A DNA stretch of 64,000 nucleotides from JBOFSQ01 sp051651625 (GTDB lineage: Bacteria; Planctomycetota; Planctomycetia; Pirellulales; Thermoguttaceae): positions 1-64,000 of the forward strand of contig JBOFSQ010000014.1 of assembly GCA_051651625.1 (NCBI GenBank), read 5' to 3'. The notes under the pieces are model-generated. The model saw only the letters and a list, made by a program, of their open reading frames with translations, did no database searches and was not told the DNA's origin. Of the stretch, positions 42,099 through 51,400 are shown piece after piece. Made by a program: the position numbers and the translations under genes. The number at the start of each line of letters is the position of its first letter. Position 1 is the stretch's first letter.

Positions 42099-42761
42099 AT
42101 GGCAACCGTTCCAATGCAACTCAACATCGAAACACTCTTGCGCGAAGCGAATAGTTTTGCAAAACGAGAGTCGGCGTTCAAAAACAAGTCGCTGTTCGGT
42201 GTCACCGATGGCAAGGCGGTCGGTACATATTTGGAACACAAGTTTCAAGAGGCGTTGCAAGAAAAGTACACCTACACTCGTGGCTCGTCGGCAAAGGGGA
42301 TCGACTTCCCAGAACTGAACGTCGATATGAAAGTTACGAGTATCCGGCAGCCACAATCGTCTTGTCCGTTTCGTTCGGCAAGGCAGAAAATCTACGGACT
42401 CGGTTACTCGCTCCTTGTCTTCGTGTACGAAAAGACAGACAACGCCGGTTCGCAGCATTGTCGCCTAAACATTTTGCACACGATATTTGTTGAAGCATCG
42501 CGGACGAGCGACTTTCAGACGACTTCTGGGCTGGTCAAAATCTTGGAAAACAACGCCAACAAAGACGACATCTTGGCATTTTTTGAAGAACGAATGCTGC
42601 CACTTGATGGAGTCGAAGCAGCGACACTCGCCGACGAGGTGATGCGTCGCCCGCCGTGCATCGGTTATCTGACAATTTCAAATGCCTTGCAATGGCGACT
42701 CCAGTACAGCCGCGTCATTGAGCAAGCGGGACAAGTGCAAGGAATCCAACGAGTACAGTAA
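42099..42761 (+). CDS. Probable restriction endonuclease (R-M system 2)
   Basis: 220 aa. A PD-(D/E)XK-like site reads KGIDFPELNVDMKVTS (Asp69, Asp76, Lys78), preceded by an alpha helix with Glu46 (GTYLEHKFQEAL). The partner methylase starts 2 bp after its stop. Such small nucleases paired with an NPPW/NPPY methylase are type II R-M components. The start ATG 42099 or the internal Met at 42114 are both possible. The 137 bp before it contains a coding-like segment in another frame (see findings). Confidence 0.75.
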   Translation: MATVPMQLNIETLLREANSFAKRESAFKNKSLFGVTDGKAVGTYLEHKFQEALQEKYTYTRGSSAKGIDFPELNVDMKVTSIRQPQSSCPFRSARQKIYGLGYSLLVFVYEKTDNAGSQHCRLNILHTIFVEASRTSDFQTTSGLVKILENNANKDDILAFFEERMLPLDGVEAATLADEVMRRPPCIGYLTISNALQWRLQYSRVIEQAGQVQGIQRVQ

Positions 42762-42763
42762 AC

Positions 42764-44293
42764 GTGAACACAAAACACAGCCACATCATCGAGTACGGTG
42801 ACTTCCAAACACCGCTCCCACTTGCGGCGGAGGTGTGCGATTTTGTTGCGACACTATCGGTGAACAGGCGTCCATTCAGGACGGTGATTGAGCCGACGTG
42901 CGGTGTTGGAAACTTCTTGCGTGCCGTTCTCGAAAACGCTGTGGCAAATTCAATCGAGTGTGTCGTCGGACGCGACATCAACTCCGACCACGTTCGCACC
43001 GCCCGCGATCATCTGTCACCGTACCAGTCGAGAAATTTGCGTATCGACGTTCAGGTGCGTGATTTTTTCCAAGAGGATTGGCAAAGCGTGATTGAAGCGT
43101 TGCCGCAGCCGATTCTCTTCATTGGCAATCCGCCGTGGGTAACGAACTCACAACTTGGGCAAATCACGGGCGAAAACTTACCGCGAAAGAAAAACTTCAA
43201 ACAGCACTCCGGCCTCGACGCAATGACAGGAAAGGGGAACTTCGACATCTCCGAGTCGATGCTCGCGCAACTTGTGAACGAAATATCGGCGACAGATTCG
43301 GTCTTGGCGTTTTTGGTTAAAACGTCTGTGGCCCGCAAACTGTTTGAGTACGCGCAGCAGAAACGGCTTTCGGTCTCTCTCCAAATTCGTCGCATCGACG
43401 CGGCAACGCACTTTGGTGTCAGTGCCGATGCCTGTCTCGTCTACGCGGAAGGAATTGCGGAAGTCAAACGAGAGGCGGAGTGTCCGGTCTACGACTCGCT
43501 CACGAGCGAGAGTCCGACGCACCATATCGGTCTTGCAAACGGGCGTTTGGTCTCAAATGTCAGAAGGTATCACAAGTGGCAAACGCTCGATGCGAAGTCG
43601 CAATTTGTGTGGCGAAGCGGCATCAAGCACGACTGCGCCAAAGTGATGGAATTGAAGCGTCTGCGTAGTGGTTTCTGGAACGGTTTTGGTGAACGTGTCC
43701 CGATTTCGGAAGAGTATGTCTACCCGCTCCTCAAGAGTTCAGACATCGCTAACGGGCGAACGACTTCAGAGCGTTGGTTGATTGTTCCGCAGCGTCGTGT
43801 TGGCGAACCGACTTCGCCAATCGAGTTACTTTCGCCGACAACGTGGTCATACTTGAATCTTCACGCGACGCTGTTTCGGCAGCGGAAGAGTCGCATTTAT
43901 TGTAACGCGCCACCGTTTGCGGTCTTTGGCGTGGGCGACTACACCTTCAAACCGTGGAAGGTTTCCATTTCGGGATTGTACAAAGACTTTCGCTTTTGCG
44001 TGATACCGCCGCAAGACAGTAAACCAGTCGTGTTCGACGACACCTGCTATTTTTTGGGGTTCGATACCGAAGAAGAGGCGACGTTTGTTTGCGACATTCT
44101 CTCGTCCGAACCGGTCGCTGAGTTTTTGGAGTCGATAGTATTCAAAGACGACAAACGTCCGATTACTGCCAGCGTCCTAAACAGAATTGATGTTGGCGTC
44201 GCGGCCTGTTTGCGAAAAGACAAGAGCAGGTTTGACGCACTCGTAACACGAACCCAAACGAAACAGCCGCGCCTTGCACTGGTAGCGGAATGA
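42764..44293 (+). CDS. N6-adenine DNA methyltransferase, NPPW type (R-M system 2)
   Basis: 509 aa. Motif I IEPTCGVGNFL (Glu43 onward), acidic DINSDHVRTA, catalytic motif IV FIGNPPW (N122-P-P-W125), then a target-recognition domain in the C-terminal half (~300-500), resembling M.TaqI-type enzymes. It starts at 42764 as a GTG, just after the nuclease stop. It should methylate adenine in the same site as the upstream nuclease. Confidence 0.85.
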   Translation: MNTKHSHIIEYGDFQTPLPLAAEVCDFVATLSVNRRPFRTVIEPTCGVGNFLRAVLENAVANSIECVVGRDINSDHVRTARDHLSPYQSRNLRIDVQVRDFFQEDWQSVIEALPQPILFIGNPPWVTNSQLGQITGENLPRKKNFKQHSGLDAMTGKGNFDISESMLAQLVNEISATDSVLAFLVKTSVARKLFEYAQQKRLSVSLQIRRIDAATHFGVSADACLVYAEGIAEVKREAECPVYDSLTSESPTHHIGLANGRLVSNVRRYHKWQTLDAKSQFVWRSGIKHDCAKVMELKRLRSGFWNGFGERVPISEEYVYPLLKSSDIANGRTTSERWLIVPQRRVGEPTSPIELLSPTTWSYLNLHATLFRQRKSRIYCNAPPFAVFGVGDYTFKPWKVSISGLYKDFRFCVIPPQDSKPVVFDDTCYFLGFDTEEEATFVCDILSSEPVAEFLESIVFKDDKRPITASVLNRIDVGVAACLRKDKSRFDALVTRTQTKQPRLALVAE

Positions 44294-44341
44294 CGCCAAT
44301 AGAATCCCCCCAGTTCCACCTCAACAGAAAGGCTCATCACA

Positions 44342-47300
44342 ATGTCAGTCAGCAAATCTTGGATCACAACGTTGTTTGCACTTGCGGTCATCGTCGCGGG
44401 CGCGAAGTTCGCGGAGGCGACGTGTACGCCGTATGACTTGTGGGTCGAGTTTCTCGCAAGTCCACGCGGAATCGACGAAACGCAGCCGCGATTTTCGTGG
44501 AAGCTCCGTTCCGGCGTGAACGACGAAACGCAGTCGGCGTACCGAATCGTCGTGCAGCAAGTCGCGCCAGCAAATCAGCCGATGTGGGACTCCGGCAAAC
44601 GCGAAGGGAACGTTGTGCTCGTCCCCTACGAAGGTACGCCGCTCCAGCCGCAGAGTCGCTACGAGTGGAAAGTAACTGTGTGGAACCGCGACGGAAAACA
44701 GTACGTCACCGAAAAAAGTGAGTTCACAACCGGACTCTTCGCCACGCCAAAAGATGCTAACCCGTGGAAAGGTGTCTGGATCGGACTCGATGAGTTTGAA
44801 CACAATTCAAACGGCGCAACTTCGCCAACACTCTCGCTCGACGGCGCAGAATGGATTTGGACTTCCGCAGACGCCGCAAACAATGCACCAATCGGCAAAG
44901 CGACTTTCCGCAAGTCGTTCGCAAGTAGCGGAAAAGTTGTCAAAGCCGAAATCGCATTCGCCGCCGACAACGGTTTCACCGCAACACTCAACGGCAAAAA
45001 CGTCGGCAGCGGCACCAACTTCAAGTCTGCACAAATCATCGACGTTACTCCAGAAATCGTTGACGGCAAGAACACAATCGTCATCGAGGTCGCCAACGAA
45101 GGTGACAAACCGAATCCGGCGGGGCTGCTCGGAGTCGTTCGCATCGAACTTGCAAACGGCGACGTGCTCGCCACCAAAACCGATTCGACGTGGAAGTGCA
45201 ACGACGGCACCGACGCCGCGTGGCTCGCACCAAACTTTGACGACAAAGGTTGGAAAGACGCCGCGAAACTCGCCGACCTCGGTCACGGTCCGTGGGGGAA
45301 CATCCAAGTCGGAACGACTTATCCGAGTCCGCCCGCACGCTACCTCCAAAAAACGTTTACCGCCAAAAAAGCAGGACACGCCACAATCTACATCGCCGGA
45401 CTCGGTTACTACGAAGTTTTTCTAAATGGTAAAAAGGTTGGCGATCACCTTCTCGATCCAGTTCTCACCGACTACGACAAACGGGTTCCGTATGTGACCT
45501 ACGACGTTGATGTGAAGCAAGGCGACAACATATTGCGCGTCGTTCTCGGCAACGGTCGTTATCACGCGCCGCGCATCACTGAGCCGACGACGACGCGGAC
45601 GTTTGGTTTCCCGAAGATGCTGTTCCAAATGGAGATTGCAAACGCCGATGGCACCAAAGAAACGATTGTCAGCGACGAGACGTGGGAACTTTCAACCGAT
45701 GGCCCGATCCGCGACAACAACGACTACGACGGCGAAATCTACGACGCCCGCAAAGACGTGACCACGTTCAAAGGGACGGCGAAGAAGGTCGATGCGCCGA
45801 AGGGGAAACTCGTCGCGCAAATGATGCCGCCGATGCGTGCGGTCGAAACATTCTCGCCGCTGTTTGTCAAACAGGTCAAGCCGGGCGTTTGGGTGTTTGA
45901 TTTTGGTGTCAATCTTGTTGGCAACTGCACTTTGCATGTGCCGAACGGTTTACCCGCTGGGACGAAGTTAACGCTCCGTCACTCTGAAACGCTTCAGCAC
46001 GAAGGCGACGACGCGGGGATGCTCTACGTTGCGAACCTCCGCGGTGCGAAGTGTCGTGACATTTATATTACGAACGGTAAACCGAACCAAGTTTACGCAC
46101 CGACTTTCACCTACCACGGTTTTCGTTACGCCGAGCTGACGGGACTTCCCGCCGGAGTCGAACCGAATTCGCAAACGCTCACCGCGCGTGCAATTAATAC
46201 TGACATGGCAAAGGTCGGGACGTTCACAACGAGTAACAAAACGATCAACGCCATCGTGAAAAACATCTCGCGCGGGACGCAAGGAAACTACTTGAGTATC
46301 CCGACCGACTGCCCGCAGCGCGACGAGCGTCAAGGTTGGCAGGGGGATCGTGCCGCAGAGTCGAAGGGCGAGATGTTTATGTTCGACAACGCCGCGCTCT
46401 ACTCTAAGTGGCTAATCGACATCGAAGACGCCCAGCAAGAAAACGGCAACCTCTCCGACGTGTCGCCAAACTTCTGGCCACTCTACGGCTCGAATGTGAC
46501 GTGGCCGAGTGCGTTCACGATCATCCCCGAATCGCTCTATGTAATGTACGGCGACACTCGTCCGATAGAACGCCACTACGAAGGGATGAAACGCTGGCTC
46601 ATCGATCACCTCGGCCAGTTCGTCAAAGATGGGATCATCGAAAAAGACAACTACGGCGACTGGTGTGTCCCGCCGGAGCGTGCCGACTTGATTCACTCTC
46701 AAGACCCCGCGCGGCAGACATCGAAGGCGATTTTGGCGACAGCATACTACATTCACAATCTCGATCTCTTGGCGAGTTATGCGCGGATGCTGAAGAAAGA
46801 TTCTGAAGCCGCCGAGTTCACTGCGAAGGCAACGGAAATGCGAAAGGCGTTCAACGAAAAGTTTCTCGATGCCGCCGCCGGAAAGTACGACAACGGAACG
46901 CAAACGTCGTGCGTGCTTCCGCTCTACTTCGGGATTGTGCCGGAAGAGTCGCGTGAAAAAGTGTTCGCAACGCTCGTTAACAACATCGACAATGTGACCG
47001 ACCGCCACATCGGTACGGGCCTCATCGGCGGACAGTGGCTCAATCGCGTTTTGAGTGACAACGGTCGCGCAGATTTGTCGTACACGTTTGCGACCAACAC
47101 GAGTTATCCGAGTTGGGGATACATGATTGAGAACGGCGCGACGACGATTTGGGAACTGTGGAACGGTAACACCGCCGATCCGGCGATGAACAGCGGCAAC
47201 CACGTTATGCTCGTCGGTGACTTGACGATTTGGTTCTACGAATATCTGGCTGGGATCAAGGCTGATCCGTCGCGTCCGGGGTTTGAGCATCTGATTATGG

Positions 47301-47509
47301 TGCCGCACGTTGTTGGCGATCTGACGATGGTCGATGCGACGTATGACTCTGTTCGCGGTGAGATTAAGAGTCGTTGGGAGCGTCACGGAAAGTCGTTCGT
47401 TTGGAACGTCACACTGCCAGCGGGGACGACTGCAACAGTTACACTTCCAGACGGCACGACACGCGAGATCGGTTCGGGGACGCACAAACTTCAATGTGAG
47501 TTGAAGTGA
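44342..47509 (+). CDS. Secreted alpha-L-rhamnosidase (GH78)
   Basis: 1055 aa. Signal peptide (to ~residue 27). N-terminal beta-sandwich domains begin DLWVEFLASPRGIDETQPRFSWKL. The (alpha/alpha)6 barrel contains the GH78 hallmark TDCPQRDERQGWQGD (catalytic Glu in DER) and the general-base Glu in TTIWELWNG. A C-terminal beta domain follows. It hydrolyses terminal alpha-L-rhamnose from pectin-type or flavonoid glycans. It stands alone, with a 548-bp spacer downstream, and complements the GH36 gene in plant glycan use. Confidence 0.93.
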   Translation: MSVSKSWITTLFALAVIVAGAKFAEATCTPYDLWVEFLASPRGIDETQPRFSWKLRSGVNDETQSAYRIVVQQVAPANQPMWDSGKREGNVVLVPYEGTPLQPQSRYEWKVTVWNRDGKQYVTEKSEFTTGLFATPKDANPWKGVWIGLDEFEHNSNGATSPTLSLDGAEWIWTSADAANNAPIGKATFRKSFASSGKVVKAEIAFAADNGFTATLNGKNVGSGTNFKSAQIIDVTPEIVDGKNTIVIEVANEGDKPNPAGLLGVVRIELANGDVLATKTDSTWKCNDGTDAAWLAPNFDDKGWKDAAKLADLGHGPWGNIQVGTTYPSPPARYLQKTFTAKKAGHATIYIAGLGYYEVFLNGKKVGDHLLDPVLTDYDKRVPYVTYDVDVKQGDNILRVVLGNGRYHAPRITEPTTTRTFGFPKMLFQMEIANADGTKETIVSDETWELSTDGPIRDNNDYDGEIYDARKDVTTFKGTAKKVDAPKGKLVAQMMPPMRAVETFSPLFVKQVKPGVWVFDFGVNLVGNCTLHVPNGLPAGTKLTLRHSETLQHEGDDAGMLYVANLRGAKCRDIYITNGKPNQVYAPTFTYHGFRYAELTGLPAGVEPNSQTLTARAINTDMAKVGTFTTSNKTINAIVKNISRGTQGNYLSIPTDCPQRDERQGWQGDRAAESKGEMFMFDNAALYSKWLIDIEDAQQENGNLSDVSPNFWPLYGSNVTWPSAFTIIPESLYVMYGDTRPIERHYEGMKRWLIDHLGQFVKDGIIEKDNYGDWCVPPERADLIHSQDPARQTSKAILATAYYIHNLDLLASYARMLKKDSEAAEFTAKATEMRKAFNEKFLDAAAGKYDNGTQTSCVLPLYFGIVPEESREKVFATLVNNIDNVTDRHIGTGLIGGQWLNRVLSDNGRADLSYTFATNTSYPSWGYMIENGATTIWELWNGNTADPAMNSGNHVMLVGDLTIWFYEYLAGIKADPSRPGFEHLIMVPHVVGDLTMVDATYDSVRGEIKSRWERHGKSFVWNVTLPAGTTATVTLPDGTTREIGSGTHKLQCELK

Positions 47510-47534
47510 TGGATGCTGTTGACGTTGTGACAGT

Positions 47535-47647
47535 GAATCAGAGCGGGAAGCGTAAGCGAGTGCTGCGTGAGAGTACGCATAGCTTACACAAATAGCGTCC
47601 CGCTTGCGCGGGAATGACGGACGCGCGAATCAATCGTGAATGGTGAC
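47535..47647. repeat. Family B copy, REP-like hairpin and family D unit in the GH78-H1 spacer
   Basis: Family B at 47535-47563; then GTCCCGCTTGCGCGGGAATGACGG region at 47597-47620, a family C-like stem (CCCGC TTGC GCGGG); then a 29-nt unit at 47615-47643 that matches 28705-28733 at 25 positions. No gene in this part. Confidence 0.8.
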
Positions 47648-47705
47648 GCGATACTTGGTCAAGTTTGATCGCGGGAAAAAAAATCAAAAAAGTTTTTGCG
47701 CGCTC

Positions 47706-47734
47706 TTGATTGATGATAAAGTTTCGTGTACAAT
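47706..47734 (+). promoter_or_regulatory. Strong promoter with UP-like A/T tract, H1-like gene
   Basis: TTGATT (47706-47711), 17-nt spacer, TACAAT (47729-47734). An A-rich tract (47675-47697) precedes it like an UP element. It predicts a transcript starting near 47741 with a leader of about 317 nt before the ATG at 48058. Confidence 0.65.
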
Positions 47735-47740
47735 CCGCGC

Positions 47741-48057
47741 CAGTGATGTGAGACGACTGCGAAATAATTTTTTGTGTGTGGTCTCGCTGAACGATTTTGA
47801 AGGAGAAAAGTTTTTTGTTTGAGCATGACCGATGCTGTATCGGATCATCTTTTGAACGTGAAGTTTTGAGACCTGTCGTGACGACAGTTCTCTCCTCGGT
47901 AAAAAAGATGGATGTAGTGTCGATGCTGATATTGGGGAAAGGAATTGCGTCCCATGGTGGGAGCGCATCCCCAACACTGGAGTGGTTAGAGGTTGTGATT
48001 TGAAAAAACACCTATCTGATCATTCCGTAACCTCCATCTTATGAGGAGATTGGTTCT
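47741..48057 (+). ncRNA. Structured 5' leader of the H1-like gene (possible regulatory RNA)
   Basis: Three hairpins can be drawn: 47826-47847 (TGACCGAT/ATCGGATCA with one bulge), 47873-47887 (CTGTCG-TGA-CGACAG), and a compound stem 47932-47974 with outer TTGGGGA/TCCCCAA and inner TGCGTCCCA/TGGGAGCGCA. It ends with TGAGGAG before the ATG. A 68-codon open frame with a TTG start (47797-48003) lies inside but looks non-coding. No known riboswitch class is recognised. Confidence 0.45.
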
Positions 48058-48288
48058 ATGGCAAAAAAGGTAGCGAAGAAGGGTGTCAAGAAGGCCGCGA
48101 AGAAGGCCGTCAAGAAGGTCGCGAAGAAAAAGGTCGCCAAGAAGAAGGTCGCTAAGACGACCGTCAAGAAGGCTGCCAAAAAGGTCGCGAAGAAGAGCAC
48201 CAAGAAAGTCGCTAAGAAGAAGGGCACCAAGAAGGCTTGCAAGAAGGGTGCTACCCCTTGTTGCGGTAGCGAGGCTTGCAGCAACTAG
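48058..48288 (+). CDS. Lysine-rich histone H1-like protein with Cys-rich tail
   Basis: 76 aa. Residues 1-60 are Lys/Ala/Val repeats of the type KKVAKK, the AKKxxKK pattern of histone H1-like (Hc1) proteins that compact DNA in planctomycetes and chlamydiae. The C-terminus CKKGATPCCGSEACSN carries four Cys (61, 68, 69, 74), which is unusual for H1-like proteins and might bind metal or form disulfides. GAGGAG precedes the ATG. The gene has its own strong promoter, long leader and a perfect terminator, so it is probably highly expressed. Confidence 0.85.
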   Translation: MAKKVAKKGVKKAAKKAVKKVAKKKVAKKKVAKTTVKKAAKKVAKKSTKKVAKKKGTKKACKKGATPCCGSEACSN

Positions 48289-48379
48289 CAATGACCGACG
48301 AAGCCGTTTTGCGGTTTTCTCGATTGTTGTTTTTAGCAGTGCTTCTTTGACAACGACTCTCGTTGTCTGATAGACCAGT

Positions 48380-48424
48380 GGGTGCCTTCGGTGATACGCG
48401 TCGATCCGAAGGCACCCTTTTTTT
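48380..48424 (+). terminator. Rho-independent terminator of the H1-like gene
   Basis: 12-bp perfect stem GGGTGCCTTCGG (48380-48391) / CCGAAGGCACCC (48406-48417), 14-nt loop, then seven T (48418-48424). It lies 92 bp after the H1-like stop. Confidence 0.93.
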
Positions 48425-48485
48425 GCGCGCGAACGAAAACCGCTTCGCCTCACGCACGCACCATCTTCTAACCGAATCATGCGAC

Positions 48486-51400
48486 ATGACCAACAACGAT
48501 CAACCATCAGTCGCGGCGATCCCTTCCGACCACCCGTTACAGCAGCGGATAACGCTGATGCAGACGGCGTTGCGGAAACTCGATCTCGTTGTTGCTTATC
48601 TCGTTCTTGCGGCACTTTGGGTCGCGGCGATGCTGGTCTTTGTCGTCTGCGACAGTTGGGTCTTCAGCGATGGGTTTACCGTTGGGGCAAGGTTGCTCAT
48701 CTTTGCGGTGCAGCTCGTGTTAACACTCCTCTATGTTTTGCTCGTGATTTTGCCGCGATCAATTTGGGCGATTCGTCCGGCCTACGCTGCCACGGTCATT
48801 GAGCAAGAGCAGCCGTCACTCAAGAATGCGATTTTGAATTGGTTTCTTCTTGGCGTTGAACGTTCGCAGAATGCACGTCTTCGGAGCGACCCCGTTGCGA
48901 GTCGCGTCTGGAGCGAGTTGGGACGGAACGCGGCGGCGACGATTCACGTTGCGCGGCCACGTCGCGCGGTACAAGTTTATCATCGCTGGGTCGCGGTGTT
49001 AGTCGGTTTGTTTCTTATTCTGACGATTTATGCGATGGTCTCGCCGAAGAGTCCGCTACCGGGGGTGCGGCGTTTTCTGTTGCCGTTTGCCGATGTCTTG
49101 CCCGCGCAGCGACTATATTTTCGTGACGCAAAACCCGCCGGAAACGAGACTCGTTTTCAAGGCGAACACGTCAACATTGAAGTGACAACTTCGCGCACGC
49201 CGCCAGCAGACATTCCGGTAGAAGTCGCATTCACGACCGACGACGGACGCTTCGTCGATGCTCGCGTTCGGATGAGCAAGAGCGACGCGGCGGCGAATCG
49301 TTTTGAGTGTCGGTTTCCGCCGAACGGTGCGGGCCTCGAATCGAGTCTTCGTTACTGGTTTGTCTGTGGTGACAGCCGGAGTTCCGAGTTTCGCCTTGAT
49401 GTCCGCGAGGGCGTTTCAATCGACGTTGCATCGCTGCGTCTCACGCCGCCGCGTTACACGGGGAAGGAACCAGTTGTAATTGAAGGGACGGGAAACGCTG
49501 AAGCTGTTGTCGGTACAGATTTGCGACTTGAGGCGACTGCAAACGTTCCGCTCGGTGCGGCGTACTGGGTCCCCGGTCAGCGGTACGTTGATGGCATCCA
49601 CAACAAACGGCTCGACGTTAGTCCCGACAATCTGCGGAGTGCGTCAAAAAGTTGGGGGCTTTCGGAAGTGGGCGACTACGTTTACACGCTCCACGCTGTC
49701 GATACCGATGGGAACAAAAGTTTGCCGCCGCGTATCAGTCAATATTTGCTCAAGGTCGTTCGTGACGAGCCGCCGGTTGTTGCGTGGAGCGAGCCGCCTG
49801 CTGAAGACGAGTTGCAAGTTCCGATAGACGGAACGCTCGAACTCGCCGTGACCGCACGCGACCCCGATTTTGCGCTCCGCAGTGTGCGTGTTGTCTTCGA
49901 GCGAAAGCAAGACGACGCGCAGCGTCCGGCCATTGAACCGATGCAACTTCTCGAAGGTACACCGAGCGAAGGGCCGACGCAATACTCCGGCGAACAGAAA
50001 CTTGCGGCGAAGATCGCGCCTCGCAAACTTGGGATGCGCGAAGGCGAGGTCTACACGCTCACCTGCACCGCCGCCGACACCAAACTCCCCGACCCAAACA
50101 CCGCGACGAGCGAAAAACTGCAAATGCGAGTCGTCGCACCGGAGCCGCAACAGCAGCCGCCGCAGCCAACTCCGCCCCAAACTCCACCAACTCCGCCACA
50201 ACAATCTGACGACGGTTCGGGCGGTTCGGATGCGAACGATAACAAGTCGTCGAACGAGAATGGCGATGGCGAATCATCCAGCGCGGAGAACGGTTCCGAC
50301 CCGAACAAGAATTCTGCGCAGAACGAGAACAGCGGCGGCGAAAAATCGTCCGGTGCGGAGAACGAGAACGGCGATGGCGAAAAATCGTCCGGTGCGGAGA
50401 ACGAAAACGGCGATGGAAAATCGTCCGGTGCGCAGAACGAGAACAACGATGGCAAGTCGTCCGGTGCGCAGAACGAGAACGGCGATGAAAAGTCGTCTGG
50501 TGCGGAGAACGAGAACGGCGATGGCAAGTCGTCCGGTGCGGAGAACGAGAACGGCGATGGCAAGTCGTCTGGTGCGGAGAACGAGAACGGTGATGGCAAG
50601 TCGTCCGGTGCGCAAAACGAAAACGGTGATGGAAAGTCGTCCAGTGCGGAGAACGGTTCGGACGCAAACAAGAGTTCGTCGCAGAACAAACCCGAACGAA
50701 TCGATCCCGAAACGCAGCCCGGCGACGCCATCGAGAAGATACGCGAACACATGAAGCGTGAGCCGCAAGGCGACCGTAAACCCGACGAAACCCAACGCCG
50801 CGACGACCTCGACCCGAACTCAAAATCACGCGACAACCAAGGCAAATCGCAAGGCGAAAATCCGCCGAAACGCAGCGACGATTCTTCGCAAAGCGAAGGT
50901 CAGCAGCAAGGTCAAGGTCAACAGCAGGGCGAAGGTCAGCAACAAGGTCAAGGTCAACAGCAGGGCGAAGGTCAACAGCAGGGTCAAGGTCAACAGCAGG
51001 GCGAAGGTCAACAACAAGGTCAAGGTCAACAACAAGGCGAAGGTCAACAGCAAGGTCAAGGTCAACAGCAAGGCGAAGGTCAGCAACAAGGTCAAGGTCA
51101 ACAGCAGGGCGAAGGTCAACAGCAAGGCGAAGGTCAGCAACAAGGCGAAGGTCAGCAACAAGGTCAAGGTCAACAGCAAGGCGAAGGTCAACCGAGTGAT
51201 TCTAGCGAAGGCGGCGGTTCGGGACGTGGCGAAGGGAAAGCGTCCGACAAAGGCGAGTCGAAGAGTGGCGGCGGACGGAGTGGCGATGGCGGTGCGGGCG
51301 AAGATTCGTCGCCCGACAACGCCGACGATGCCAACATTGAGCACACTCGCCAGACGACAAATCTCGTCCTCGAATATCTCGAAGAGCAACTTTCAAAGAA

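Noticed and set aside
46412..47494. 360-aa minus-strand ORF opposite the GH78 gene
   Set aside because: Antisense shadow of the conserved GH78 catalytic region, with no recognisable motif.
47797..48003. 68-codon ORF in the leader of the H1-like gene
   Set aside because: It needs a TTG start, spans the hairpins of the structured leader and shows no protein-like features. A regulatory leader peptide cannot be fully excluded.
50051..51389. Long minus-strand and alternative-frame ORFs over the DUF4175-like gene
   Set aside because: They are low-complexity shadows (e.g. LLLTFA or SPHQTT repeats) created by the 18- and 36-bp in-frame repeats of the real gene.
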